Below, piece by piece: positions 1-12,200 of a stretch of DNA of 64,000 bases. The notes under the pieces were generated by a model. That model was not told where the DNA came from. It searched no databases and saw nothing but the letters and a program-made list of their open reading frames with translations. Positions within the stretch are counted from its first letter, which is position 1; every line of letters begins with the position of its first letter. Source of the DNA: Cycas panzhihuaensis (Eukaryota > Cycadophyta); the NCBI GenBank assembly GCA_023213395.1, contig CM041465.1:214031741-214095740 (forward strand), written 5' to 3'. The position numbers and the translations under genes were made by a program.

Positions 1-730
1 ACCGTTGGCTTCCTATTTTAAGATTTCTTCGAGTATGAGTCTTAGTAGTGAAGAAGAAAAGGATTACATATCTTGTGTACCTTATACCAGTGTAGTAGGA
101 AATTTGATGTATGCCATGGTATGTATAAGACCTGATATTTCACATGCAGTCAATGTAGTTAGCAGGTTTATGAAAAATCTAGGAAAGGAACATTAGACAG
201 TACTGAAATGGGTGCTTTGCTATTTAAGAGGCATAAGTGACTATTATATCACCTTTGGTAGTATAGGTAATCAGGTTTATGGATATGTTGATTAAGACTT
301 TACAAGAGATTTGGATAAGAGAAGGTCTACTTTGGGTTATGTGCTTACTCTTACAAATGGTCCAGTTAGTTGGATGCTAAAATTGTACAGTACAATTATA
401 TTATCGACTATAAAAGCAAAATATATTACTACAACACATGTTTGTAAGGAAGCAATCTAGTTATAGGGTCTATTGGTTGATCTTAGAAGGAAACAGGAAA
501 AGGTAAAGGTATTTTTTGATAGTCAAAGTGCCATTTACTTAGTAAAGAATATAGCTTATTATAGTAGGACAAAGCATATTACTCTTAAGTACCATTTTGT
601 TAGACAGGTTGTGGAAGCAGGTAAAGTGGCACTTGAGAAGGTTAGCATAGAATATAATTATGCTGACATGTTCATAAAACTAGTACTATTAAAGAAGTTT
701 AAATGGTACTTGACTTCTCTTAGTTTGTAG
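1..730 (+). pseudogene. Element A: 3' end of Tnt1-like copia pol (RT C-terminus and RNase H)
   Basis: Decayed end of a Ty1/copia polyprotein that enters from outside the window. The frame starting at base 5 reads LASYFKISSSMSLSSEEE, then VGNLMYAMVCIRPDISHAV and VVSRFM, the conserved block at the end of copia reverse transcriptase. RNase H follows, with RRSTLGYVLT, an SW-K motif and SQSAIYLVKN...RTKHI near 520-580, ending YADMFIK and a TAG at 728-730. In-frame stops sit where Trp or Gln is expected (for example after GKEH at about 196 and after KEAI near 460), as expected from C-to-T decay. The wording matches element G closely, so A and G are one family, resembling the Tnt1/Tork lineage. Not functional. 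Confidence 0.9.
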
Positions 731-770
731 AAAAGGTGATGAATGGTCTAGGAAAGGTATCAGGTAATTT

Positions 771-940
771 ATTATTAAGGTGGAGATTATTAGATAATGT
801 GACAACAATGCTTAAAGGCAAAATTTTTGACAGGTTAGTAATGCAGTTTCTCCCTTAAACTTTTGTCAGGGAATCCAAGAGTACTCCCCCCTGGCAAAGA
901 GGCGGTTCAGGGGTGGTAGCCCCCAACTAAGAGGGCTAAA
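771..940 (+). repeat. Polypurine tract and truncated 3' LTR of element A
   Basis: The run TTAAGGTGGAGAT (775-787) is the polypurine primer, and the LTR starts at 788 with TATTAGATAATGTGACAA. This aligns to the start of the LTRs of element G read on the minus strand (TGTTAGATAATATGACAA), including the shared CCAAACTTTTGT..GGGAATCCAAG block. Similarity stops at about 940, whereas the G LTRs run 650-850 bp, so this LTR is truncated. Confidence 0.75.
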
Positions 941-1968
941 AGGCTATCCTATTTCAAATTTTTTTAATAGGAGGATTACTCATAGTTTTGGTGATATCTT
1001 TATAATAAGAGGTTTGATTTTTAAACTATTTAATTTCTTAGATTTCTAACTTAGAGCTCTACAGCTTGTAGTTAGTTTTAGAGTGATTTAAATAGAATTT
1101 CAAGGGTTTTGATATAGATGAAGTTGACCCTTATTTATATCCCTTATTAAGTCCATTCTCATTAATTGAAAACTTAATTTACATATTGCAAAGGTGATTT
1201 TTTCCATTATTTACTATTCACATTTACTTCATTAGCTATTCTACCTAATTTGTAGCTAACATTTGGATTTGTATTGTGGTTGTAGGTTCCTTATTTCAAC
1301 AAAAGAAGTTTTCTCTTCTTACAAGAATAGTCCTTTTTTGATCACCTTAAACCCTAAATTTTTTAATTCTTATGCATTTCCTTTTGGTCTCTTTATTTCT
1401 TTTTATCAAAAGGAATTGTTACTTAATCAAGAGTACATTTAAAATCAAGTTAAATTTGAAAGATTAGCAAAGATAACTCTAAATTAAATGTATAAAACTT
1501 TTTCAATTTATAAGAGGAATGATTAGGGCCCTTGAATTTACCACTTTGTATATACTTTTATCTTTTCTCAAACTCTATGGATATTAGAGAAAGGCATTGA
1601 CTATAAGGTATATAAAGTGGTAGATTGAGGTATAAACTATCTTTGAAATTTGGAGACTAGGCTAAAATCAAAATGGGTGAGTGCCTTGGTTTGAGTTCTT
1701 CATTAGATCTATTACTATATATAAATTTGGTATAGATGGATAAATAATATTAAAGGGTCATTGGCCTTTTAGGAGCCCATGCACTAAGGTATATAGAGCT
1801 TAACTTACTCACATACCGGTATATAGGGAACCTAATCTATCACCTATAAGCATGTGTCACTAGATAGAATAGTAGCTAAGGGCTTTCTAGAGAACCTAAG
1901 ACTTAACATTCTAGTTTATATCCCCTTAGGTCAATAGGACATAAATACATATAAAAATAACAATATAA
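941..1968 (+). other. 5' leader remnant of element B, with a leader block shared with D and E
   Basis: No coding region is visible. The part at about 1510-1945 (from AAGAGGAATGATTAGGGCCC to the CCCCTTAGGTCAATAGGAC region) resembles 45600-46060 on the + strand and 50790-51240 on the minus strand, which are the stretches just upstream of gag in D and E. It is therefore the end of a copia untranslated leader. No 5' LTR or primer-binding site of B was found. It was probably lost where the truncated LTR of A abuts. Confidence 0.55.
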
Positions 1969-4694
1969 ATGCTAGTTTTAATCACCATCAAATTTAGTAG
2001 AACTAATAATTTTCTATCTTGGAAGAAATAAGTCAAAAACCTTTTGATATAAGTGATTATTGAGGCTATGTAAATGGGGATATTACTCAACCAACACCTA
2101 CTAAGTACCTAAACAACCCTAACCAAGATATTCCACTGAATCTTATTGCCCTTATAGCTTTTAAAGCTAAAAATAACATTATCCTCCTCTTTTTTCACCT
2201 TGTTGTAGAAGACCAAGTTGATCAAAATATTAAAACTACTAAAACTTCTCATGAAGCTTGGAGCATCATATGCTCTCTCTTTTAGAGAAAAAATGACTCT
2301 AAATCCATCACCTAGAAAGCTCACATCTTTGATATTCCTTTTACTAGTATTATAGTTTCACACCTTACAAAAATTAGAACTATTAAAATCCAACTCATTA
2401 ATTGATCATGACTTAGTGTCAAGTATTATCAAGGCAATGCAGAAAACTTATTCTATATAGCCTTATCATCTCAACATGATGATAATTCTTAGTTGATTGA
2501 TTTTGGTACCACTAATTATATGATTGCATTAAAGACTTGCTTAAGGATACATATCCCATTAGGGCTTAAATATTAATATTTGGAGATAATCTCATATATA
2601 ATGTAACCAAAATTAGAAGATCCCATATTGTATTAAAGAACTCCAATGTTGACAACTATATTAGTAACATTCTTTTGGTACTTAGCATAAAACACAATTT
2701 GGTATCAATTAGATAAATCGATAAGTAGAACCTTAATGTTCTATTTAACCAAGGTATTTATACCATCATAAATTATGCCATAGGTTAATTGATTGACACA
2801 AGATATAAAAATAGTGGGTTATGGTGTCCTCCTTATCATTGCCACATAATAAGATGCTTATACTTCTATACAAATTAATCACCTTAATAAAGGTAAAGAA
2901 ATCATAGTTGAAGACCCTTCCATAGAAGAGATTCAAGGTGAATATTCATATCGAGATGAGTAACCCCTCTTAAAAGGCACTAAGGACCAATTATGGTACC
3001 AATGCCTAGGTTACCTAAACATGTAATGCCTTAGGCTATAAATAGTACATGGGTTGAAAATAATTAGCTACATTTGTAAGGCTTGCTTAGTGGGAAATCA
3101 ACATAGAGAGACATTCCTTTCTAATAAGTCTTAGCATGCCTCTAAACCTTTAGGGGTAGTCCACACAAATATTTATAGAACTGTAATAGTTTCTTCTCTT
3201 AATAGAAGTTCGTTCTTCATGACCTTTATTGATGATTATTTGAGGAAAGTCTAGGTCTACTTTCTTTGATATAAATTTAAATCTTTTGAGAAATTCAAGG
3301 TCTTTAAAGCAAGAGTTGAAAATAAAAATGGCATGACCATCAAGGTGCTTAAATCAAATAATGGAGGAGATTACACTTCAAGATAGTTCACTAATTTCTA
3401 CTAAGAATTTAAGATCCAATGCTAATTCTCTACTCCATAAACACCCCAATAAAATGATGTTGTGGAAAGAATGAACTAAACTTTGATGAATAAGGAAAAA
3501 GTTATGTTAAGTGTTGCAAACCTTGCTACTCATTTTTAGGCTAAAGATCTATCTACTAATGCATATCTAACAAATAAAAGTACCTTCATAGTAGTATAAG
3601 ATATAATATCCAAGGAGGCATGGTCTGACTAAAAGCATATCATCTCTTACTTAAGTATATTTGGCTACACTGTTTACAAGTTCATCCCCAAAGAAAATTA
3701 AGAAAAAGTTAGATGATAAGAGCCTTAAGTGCATCTTCATTGGGTATGTACCTAGATGTAAAGCTTTCAATGCATATGACCTTATTAGAAATTAGGCATA
3801 TACCACTCAAGATATTATTTTCACTAAAGATACTCTAGACTTGGACCCTTCTCAAATTTAGTTTATTGTAGATAATGATGTTGTTATATTAGAAGTGCCT
3901 CTAGAATTAATTCTTCAGCCACCCATACCAATAATATCTTACATGTTAAGTTTAGCTTTAACACCATTAGCTTCAACCTCAAATTTAGATGCCACCTTTA
4001 TAGTACCACCAATATCAGTAAATGATCTTTAGATGGATGTCACTAGTATCTAAAAACCTCCTAAGTGGTACCATCAATTGATAAAGGATGCATCTCCTTC
4101 TCCTCCTACTCCCAAGAGAGAGTCTAACATGAGGCATTCAACAAACTGTACATTAATAGAACATGTCCTTGAGACTCCTGAGCCTTCCATGTCTAAGGAG
4201 GTAATCAAAGAACAAACATAGAAAGCTATAATGGATAAAGAAATAACCTTAATCATCAAGGATGGCACATAGGAGTTGATTAAATTACCATCTAAAAAGA
4301 AGCTAATTGATTGTAGATGGCTTTATAAAACTAAATTTTATGTTGATGGTACCATTGAGCATCATAAATCTTGTTTGTTTGTAAAAGATTTCAAACAATA
4401 AGAGGGGATTAATTATGAAGAGATCTTTACACCCATTACTAATATGAATACATTCCATCTAGTTATGTCTCTTATAGCCCAATTCAACTAGCTTGTATAC
4501 CATATGGATGTGAAGATATTTTCTTGAGACAACCTCCTAAAAGAAAAACACTTAGTTTGTAAGCTTAAGAAAGCCTCCTGTGAACTAAATTAGGCACCTC
4601 ATGTTTGGTATACAAAGATTAATGCCTTACTCATATAATATGGATTCACTTGTTCACCTTCTAATCATGATCTATAAATTTAGATTAGAGGTAA
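1969..4694 (+). pseudogene. Element B part 1: copia gag, protease, integrase and first half of RT
   Basis: Ty1/copia gag-pol with many stops and frameshifts. Gag starts near 1969 (IKFSRTNNFLSWKK) and includes VEDQVDQNIKTTKTSHEAW around 2210-2265. The protease region has LIDFGTTNYM near 2495. The integrase shows a gag-pre-integrase block (ICKACLVGNQHRETF near 3070-3120), FIDDY near 3225, SNNGGDYTS (second Asp) near 3355 and NDVVERMN (Glu) near 3450. RT begins at WLYKTKFYVDGT near 4320, includes YHMDVK near 4500, and stops at IRGN at 4694. There element N is inserted, and the reading resumes at 6785. Confidence 0.85.
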
Positions 4695-4963
4695 TGTGGT
4701 GAGTCTTCACCACATATTAGAGAGGGTTATGACCCTTTATCATATGAGGATTAATGGGATTAGTTGATATAAAGGTAAGAATATAATAATAAGGGGCTAG
4801 CTTATTATATATACTCTACTCTACAATAAAGATAATAGGATGATATGATATGATGTTATATTAATGAATGTTCTTCAGAATCCTACCTTCTTCGTTATGT
4901 TATTTCTTCAATTTCTCTTCATATTTCTTTATCTTGAATACTTAAAGGATTAGTCATATAACA
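4695..4963 (+). repeat. 5' LTR of element N
   Basis: 269 bp, starting TGTGGTGAGTC and ending CATATAACA. It is paired with 6544-6784 and followed after two bases by a degenerate initiator-Met-type primer-binding site. Confidence 0.8.
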
Positions 4964-5747
4964 AGTGTTATCAAAGTTATTTTTTATCCATATAAGATTT
5001 AGAGATTCATTTGCTATAAGACTTAAAATAGGGCTAATTTTTTTTTCAAAGGTTTTTAGCATATGGAGGTTTTACTCATTGGGAGCATAAGTAAAAGACT
5101 TTTTAAGAATCAAAAAATATTTTAAGACAAAAAGCCTTGTTCTATAAAATTTGAATGGATAAAGTGCTAGTTTTATAAAAAAGTTATAAAAATTATAGTA
5201 GATTTAATTTTGGCTTGTTTTTCTGTTATCGTATTTTTGGGATAGATCTACTACCTCAAATTCAAGGAGTTGTAACTTTATCTATAGGTATCCAAATGAT
5301 CTTAATTTTTTTTTTTTATTCTATGCATTTTAAAATTTACTTTCCAATTCAAATAGTTTGAAGTTAATTAAAGTTTGTAGTAGAAAGTTACTATCATTTT
5401 AGTAGTAGGTATTATTGTAGTTCTTAGAAATCGTAGTAGTGAATTTCTTAAATTGATTATAAATTTTGATCTAGATGGAAGAATTAAATTCTATCTAAAT
5501 CATTAGAATCATATTTTAGAGGCTATAATTTTAATCCATAATTTAAGTATTTTTGAGTTTTTTTTTTAAGAGATAATTTTTTTAAATTTAAAGTTTCATA
5601 TTATACTTTATTGGCTATTTAGATTTTGGTCATAAAAAATTGCTCTTAAGGCCTAATATTTATTTTTATATCAAGGAGGAAAAACATTATATTAAGGGTG
5701 ATAACTAGCTATAGACACCTGCTAATCTCTCCCACATACACATTATC

Positions 5748-6275
5748 ATAGCTACAAAAATTCCCATACCTCACTCATTTAATGTAGATGGAACTCTTTC
5801 TATAAATGATTGGGTTAATGGTATGAATTCATATTTTAAATCACTTACTAAAGACTACTTGATTAATGAAGAGATGCTTAAAGTAGCCTCACTATATTTA
5901 TAAGGAAAGGCTTACCTTTAGTTTAAGGAGTGGTATAGATCTACTCAATTCAAAGAATTTTGTAGGATACACATTGATATCCATAAGAAATATGATACTT
6001 CTTAATGGAATCAGATGCAAAGCCTTGAGCAAGCCAAATATGAATCTTATCAAATATTTGAGAAGTATAATTATAAAGTGGAATAAGGAATTTTCCCCAC
6101 TCTATAAAGTCAAAAATAAAAGAAAGATAATGAGGGAGAAATAGAACATCAAGAGTAAGTAGTAGAAGTTGTTAGCTATCCCACACCATCAATTATAACC
6201 AAGGAAAAAGAAGAGAACCACTCATTAAAAGTTGGAACACATACCAAAGTGAGACCTTATTGGTATTTACATTAT
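5748..6275 (+). pseudogene. GAG-like remnant of element N
   Basis: The reading KIPIPHSFNVDGTLSINDW, then FKSLTKDYLINEEMLKVA, LYL*GKAYL*FKEWY, F KEFCRIHI and SLEQAKYESYQIFEKY resembles the retrotransposon gag fold. The parallel is in the L-x-G-x-A...W, W..F and regular hydrophobic spacing. Stops occur at likely Gln/Trp codons. It is followed by an acidic, charged tail (DNEGEIEHQE). It would have formed the capsid; enzymes would have to be supplied in trans. Family assignment rests on pattern only. Confidence 0.5.
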
Positions 6276-6543
6276 TAGGAGACTCAACATTAATGTACTT
6301 AGTATATAAAGCTATTATAAACTAAGTACCCCATACATTCTCATCATTCAAGCTTGAGGTTCCAAGGTCATAAAGATTTTGGGTATATAAAGATCTACTT
6401 AGGATAGATAGATCCCTACTCTATGTGTAAATTTTTAGATAACCTTTGATGGATGTATCAGTTAAACACTAATAGTAAGAGGTGGTTACATACATCTATG
6501 TATCATGATGATTTGAGGGTAAAGCATATAAGGAGAGAGGGCA

Positions 6544-6784
6544 TATAGTGAGTCTTCATCACATGTTAGAGAGGGTTTTGACCCTTAATTATATGAGAAT
6601 TAATGGGATTAATGAGGGGGTTAGTGTTATATATACTCCACTCTATTATAAAGATGAAAGGATGATATGATATAATGTTATGTTAATAAATGTTCTTTAG
6701 AACCCTACCTTCATCCTTATCTTACTTCTTCCATTTCTCTTTATATTCTTTATCTTGAATGCTTAAAAGATTAGACATGTAATA
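6544..6784 (+). repeat. 3' LTR of element N
   Basis: 241 bp, starting TATAGTGAGTC (TG changed to TA) and ending ACATGTAATA. It matches 4695-4963 throughout with many transitions and some small deletions. A polypurine tract lies immediately upstream. Confidence 0.8.
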
Positions 6785-7740
6785 AGCAATATGATCAATA
6801 TCAAAGTTCTTTATATGGATGACTTGGCAATCACTAGAAATGATGATGATGGGATAGATTGTCTTAAAATAGAACTTAAAGGTAACTTCAATATAACTAA
6901 CCTTGGGTTACTATATTATTTCCTTAATATTGAGGTGTGGTAGGAACTTGGTCATATATTCCTGTCATAATCTAAATATTTTAATGAACTTTTGTAATGG
7001 TTCAAAATAGGCAACTACAAATTGTCACTTATATTAATGGAAATGGGGACCAAACTCACTCCGGATGAATAAGGCAAATCCTTTTATCCCACCTTGTACT
7101 GATAGTTAGTTGGAAGTTTGAACTACCTTATTCACACCTAAATGGATATCTCCTATGTAGTTGGGATTTGTTCTAGATATATATCATAGCCCAAGGTATC
7201 TCATTGAAGAGTCAACACTAGAATCCTTGAATACATCTATAGTACACTTTAGCTTAGCATTGATTATAGTTACGTTGGTAATCCTATCCTAAAAGAATAT
7301 ACAGATGCTAATTAGGCTAGTTGTAAAGACTCATACCATTCTATATCAAGGTAGTAGTTTAATATGAACTTAACTATAGTCTCTTAAAGCTATAAGAAAC
7401 AACCAAATATTGCTCTCTCTTCTATAGAAATTGAATACAAAGTAGTTGTTGATATAACTACTATGGTGATTTAGCTACGTAGGATTCTTACAAAACTTAG
7501 ACTTCAATAGACATAAGCCACCACTCTCTTTTGTGATAATCAAAGTGTTTTAAAGCTATCTTCCATGTGAGAACCAAATATATAAAGATCCATCATCACT
7601 TCATCTATGAGCATGTGCAAAATAGAAAATTTAACCTTATATACTGACTAACTAAGGACCAAGTGGTACATATCTTCACCAAAACACTTAAGAGACCAAA
7701 GTTTGAAAGGTTTCAATACAACCTCAATGTTAAGGTGAAT
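6785..7740 (+). pseudogene. Element B part 2: RT C-terminal half and RNase H
   Basis: Continues 1969-4694 after the N insertion. It opens with KVLYMDDLAITRNDDD (the catalytic Y-x-DD of copia RT), then NFNITNLGLLYYFLNIEVW near 6880-6940 and VGSLNYLIHT near 7110. RNase H is recognisable as AIEIEYK-like sequence near 7430, CDNQSVLKL near 7535 and DQVVHIFTKTLKRPKFERF near 7660-7710. A polypurine run AAGGGAGAGAG (7752-7762) then leads into the LTR. Many stops. Not functional. Confidence 0.85.
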
Positions 7741-7762
7741 ATATTATCATTAAGGGAGAGAG

Positions 7763-8090
7763 TGTTAAAACATTAGTTCTATCTTATTTATAAATATATC
7801 ATATATATCATTATGTCTTTAGTTGTAATATATTGTAATCAAATTATAATTTATATTCATGTTAGGTATATCCCTTGCTAAATAACAGGCAAATAGTATT
7901 GGCTTATTATATCAGCTAATTAGATTAATCTTTGAGGCACATTATTATCTATAAATTATACCCAAGCACTCTCATTTGTACAGTGAAGCTTTGCCAAAAT
8001 ATAGATTGATGGTGCCAACCAATTTATGTTGATTTATTGTTTACTTTACTTTATCGTTTAATTTTTGCATGCACATAAGTTTCTATTGGA
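7763..8090 (+). repeat. 3' LTR of element B (right edge uncertain)
   Basis: Starts TGTTAAAACATTAG directly after the polypurine tract. No second copy exists in the window, so the right edge is set only by the reappearance of LINE-like sequence at about 8093. Confidence 0.5.
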
Positions 8091-8092
8091 TC

Positions 8093-8817
8093 CTATTTAA
8101 AATTTTCATTTAAATCTATGAAGACAACATAGACATGAAAATATAACTTTATTAAATTTAAAGAGGGAGTTCCTATATGAGCTTTAATTATTTCCCACCA
8201 AAAAAGTGACTGAGATAGGGAAATGATCAGATGGGAAGGTAGAAAAATGAGTATTTGTGCCCCAAGTGCTAGGGATAAACACATCATCTTTAGAGAAGTA
8301 GAACTTATCTAATCTATAAAATATATCCTAGAAACACCATCATGCCTACTAGATCATGTAAATCTCATAGCATTGTTATTATATAAATGGGTATTAGTGA
8401 AATTAAAGTATTCCTTAAAGATAGACTAAGAACAACATTTAAAAAGAGGTCATAAAAATGGGGACCAATAACTTTATCCCTTAGCATCTTAAGCATATTA
8501 AAGTTGTTGATGGCCACCCAATGAGTGATGGGTATTGGATGCATATATACTAAGCACACCAATGAAAAACATTTGACAATATAAGATGGTACAAGCTAAC
8601 TAGGAATTAAGATTAAGCTTAGAGCATGTGAAAAGATCTTTAATCCAAGAAGAAATGCATAAGATAGTACCACTTGAATTAGGGAAATAGTTTAAAGAGA
8701 TAATTTTTTTAAAACCCTAATGGAATTAACAACATTTTTTAAGTTGCTTCTAAAGATTTTATATTACTAAATTATAAAAATATTAAGGATAAAAACCTGA
8801 ATAAGCATAAAGTTTTA
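8093..8817 (-). pseudogene. LINE remnant: apurinic endonuclease domain, downstream half
   Basis: Read on the minus strand, the sequence around 8200-8400 gives FTWSSRHDGVSRI, then after a frameshift LDKFYFSKDDVFIPSTWG and FSTFPSDHFPISVTFL. The order W-S-R, S-R-L-D-R-F and finally S-D-H-x-P is the C-terminal half of the endonuclease found at the start of plant LINE ORF2; the His of SDH is catalytic in that family. Upstream sequence continues to 8817, where element C is inserted, and resumes at 22564 with an ORF1-like part. Heavily frameshifted. Confidence 0.6.
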
Positions 8818-8822
8818 ATTAT
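8818..8822. repeat. Target-site duplication ATTAT of element C, left copy
   Basis: ATTAT directly precedes the LTR of C at 8823 and recurs at 22559-22563, directly after the other LTR. Confidence 0.85.
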
Positions 8823-9181
8823 TATTTGGGAACATGAAATCATACATATATGTTCCCATCTATATAATCTTTAACTATACATAGCAAGCAATCAAAAATA
8901 AACATAGAAGACATATACATAGTGCATAAGATTTATGTGGAAAAACCCTTTTGGGAAAAAACCCACCATAAAAGATCCTTCTAGATCACATTGATTATTG
9001 CACAATTGATTGATACTTGATACATCGAATACATAAGGCCTCAAGATGTTTATACTCTTTCAAGAAGTGTCACCGATTAGGGTTATGAGCCTCTGAATAA
9101 CTTGTACCTTTTTACTTAATCACCTTAGTTAAACCATATTAACATTAACTCGTGGCTTAATAATTAACTACCACATTAACA
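8823..9181 (-). repeat. 3' LTR of element C
   Basis: 359 bp. On the minus strand it begins TGTTAATGTGGTAG (9181 downward) and ends TTCCCAAATA at 8823, where the original CA has become TA. It pairs with 22199-22558. Confidence 0.9.
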
Positions 9182-9249
9182 TCCCCCCTTAATATGAATG
9201 TAGAGAGCCTTCTAACTATAACAACTATGTTATCACGAAGGTTGGGATT

Positions 9250-12200
9250 ATCCTGTGGCTTCTTTATCCTTGTCGAAACATCCCTCTTTAAGGATAACAT
9301 TGGTGAGTCCTAGTTCAGTATACATCTTCATGAATTAATCTTCAGTGAGTGGCTTGATGAACATTTCCACAAGCTAGAATTCACTTAGATAATAGTTGAC
9401 CTATAACTTCCCTGACTTGATTTATTCATGAATGTAATGGTGCTAAATCTTGATATGCTTTGTATGTGTATGAAACTCTAGATTTTTTAATAGATGAATG
9501 GTACACTAATTATCTATAAAGATAATTAGATATCCATTGGAAACTCTAAGAGATCTTATAACCATATTGCTTCTTTTGTACTAGCACTGAGTCCTTGATA
9601 TTCAGTCTCTATAGAAGATAGCATGACTATCTACTACTTCTTTCACTGCCATGAAATAAATTCATTTCCAACATCAAACAAGTATCTAATAGTGGACTTT
9701 CAATCATAAGAGTCTTCTCCTTAAGCAGTATCTTTGTAGAAATGCAACCTTATCTCTTCACCTTGATAGTATTTGAGACCAAAATTAATTGTCCCCTTTA
9801 AATATTTCAGAATCTGCTTTATTGTAACCCGATGAAGCTCTTGAGGATTTGCATATAATAACAAACCAATCCAATAGCAAATTCAATATCTAGCTTGGTG
9901 TGAGTCAAGTAGATCAAACTCCCTACCAACTGGTGCTATTTTGTTCCATTTATAGAAGCTTTAGCTATATCCTTTTGCAACCTTATGCCTTTTACACATG
10001 GTATTGCAACTGTTTTGTAATTCTACATCCCAAACTTCTCCAATAAGTTTTTCAAGTATTGTGACTATAATGACATGATCCTATCATCCATCTGCATGAT
10101 CTAAATTTTAAGGAAATAATAAAGTCTCCTAAGATCTATCATGTCAAATGAAACTCCAAAATTAGACTTGACTTTTGCTATAACCTTTCTATAGTTACTA
10201 TTGACGACTAAATCATCTATATACACCATATAAATAACTATTGAAGTCCCTCTTCTTTTCACATATAGGTTTAGATTGAGTTCTGAAATCTCAAAACTTT
10301 CAACTTTTAACTTATCATCCATCTTTTCATACCAAGCACATGGTACTTATTTTAGGCCATAGATTAACTTCTTCATCTGGAAAACAAGATGATCCTGGCC
10401 TTCCTTAATGAATCCCAAAGGTTACAACATGTAAATATCCTCCTTTAGATCTCTATTAAGGAATGTGGACTCGACGTCCATTTAGTATAACTCCCAACCA
10501 TAAGCAACTGCTAAGGAAATGAACATGTAAACTGTTATCATTTTAGAGATTAGTGAAAATAACTCCTCATAGTCAATTCCTTCTTTTTGGTTGAATCCTT
10601 GAGCGACAAGTCTAGCCTTGTACTTGTCTAGCTCTCTATTGGAGTAAAACTTCATCTTATAAACCCACTTACATCTAACAAGATTCTTCATAGGAAGGAG
10701 TAGAACCAAATCCCACATATCATTCTTCATCAAAGAACCATACTCTTCATCTATTGTAACTCTCCAACATGGAACTCCTTTCACCTTATCAAATGAATTA
10801 GGATCATTAGAGTTATTAGTATCTACTAGTAGAGTTTGATTGACATATTGACTTCTTATTCTTTTATCATTAGTCAGGGTATGCATCACTACACTAGAAT
10901 CTTTGATTATCTTCCTTTCCTATAAAGGTATAGAAGGACCTATTGTTGGAGGTACTTCTTCTCGTAGTGGTTCCTTACTATTACATATCCCACTTAGTCT
11001 TGCTTCCTCAGGTGTTCTAGTGACTAGCTCATCATCCTCTTCACTTGATGAATCTGGGAATGACAGAAGCGAGGGGTAAAAAAGCTCCTCTGATGATCTT
11101 TCAACATGATACATTGATGACTTATCAAATTTTACATCCTAAATAACCACAATCTTCTTCCCATGTGGATCCTATAGTTTATAGGATTTAGTCTTATTAT
11201 AATACCCCATGAATATACACTTCAAACTCTTCTGATCTAACTTCTTGTGGGTATCATCTAGGATATGGGCATATGAAATACACCTAAAGGTTTTTAAATG
11301 ACTAATAACAAGCTTTTGATTGGTCTATTTCTCTTTGAGGGTCATGCTGTGAACTGCCTAAGTGAGTACCTAATTTAAAATATACATAGCAGTTGCCACA
11401 ACGTTTGCCCAAAACATTAATGGCAGGCTTTTAGTATGTACCATACACCTTACCATCTCCATCATAATATGATTCTTCCATTCAACAACTCCATTTTATT
11501 GTAGGGTATATAAGACCATAAATTCCTACTTAATACTATGATCCCGATAGAATTGATTAAATGTATGGTTGTTACATTCCTTGTCATTATCACTTCTTAA
11601 CAACTTAATCTTTTTATCATATTCATTTTCCACCATCTCTTTCCAGTCATAAAACTGATCAAAGATACTTGACTTATTTTTGAGAAAGTAAACCTAAGAT
11701 TTTCTAGTGTAATCATCTATAAACATAAGGGTATACCAAGCTCCTAATATAGAAAGGTTTGGGAGAGGTTCCATTACATCTAAATGTACAAGATCCAACT
11801 TCTCTATGGCTCTTTGCGTATTCTCCTAAGCAAAGAGATGGTGATAATGCTTGCCATACATACACCCTTCACACATACCATCTAAGCAGGAAATTGATGG
11901 TAATCCTCCCACCATATTTAACCTCTTCAACAGTGTAATACTACTATAGTTAAGGTATCCTAGGTAATTATGTCAAAGTTTACTCACGTCATCAATACTA
12001 GCAATAAAGGCATAAGACTTCTTTTAAGATTAAAATTTCTCAAATATCCTAAAGTTGTCCCTGACTTTTCCAGTAGTAGTGACAGTAAAGTTTTGTTTTA
12101 AATCTTTAATTAGGGACAAGTTAAGATATTCCTAGGCTAAAAAAAGATTCAACTACATCTTGGATACATAGTATACCCCAATAAACTTACCTCCTATAAT

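Larger units (their letters stand above)
4695..6784 (+). mobile_element. Element N: 2.1 kb GAG-only (TR-GAG-like) LTR retrotransposon nested in B
   Basis: Two direct repeats, 4695-4963 and 6544-6784, begin TGTGGTGAGTCTTC / TATAGTGAGTCTTC and end TCATATAACA / ACATGTAATA. A primer-binding-site-like TGTTATCAAAG follows the first (4966-4976), and a polypurine run AAGGAGAGAGGGCA (6530-6543) precedes the second. The 1.58 kb between them encodes only a GAG-like region. I see no protease, RT, RNase H or integrase motif. The flanks GGTAA (4690-4694) and AGCAA (6785-6789) fit one original target duplication, GGCAA, altered differently on each side. Removing N rejoins the RT of B in frame (IRGN then MINIKVLYMDDL). 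TR-GAG elements are a known non-autonomous class; the assignment is inference. Confidence 0.8.
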
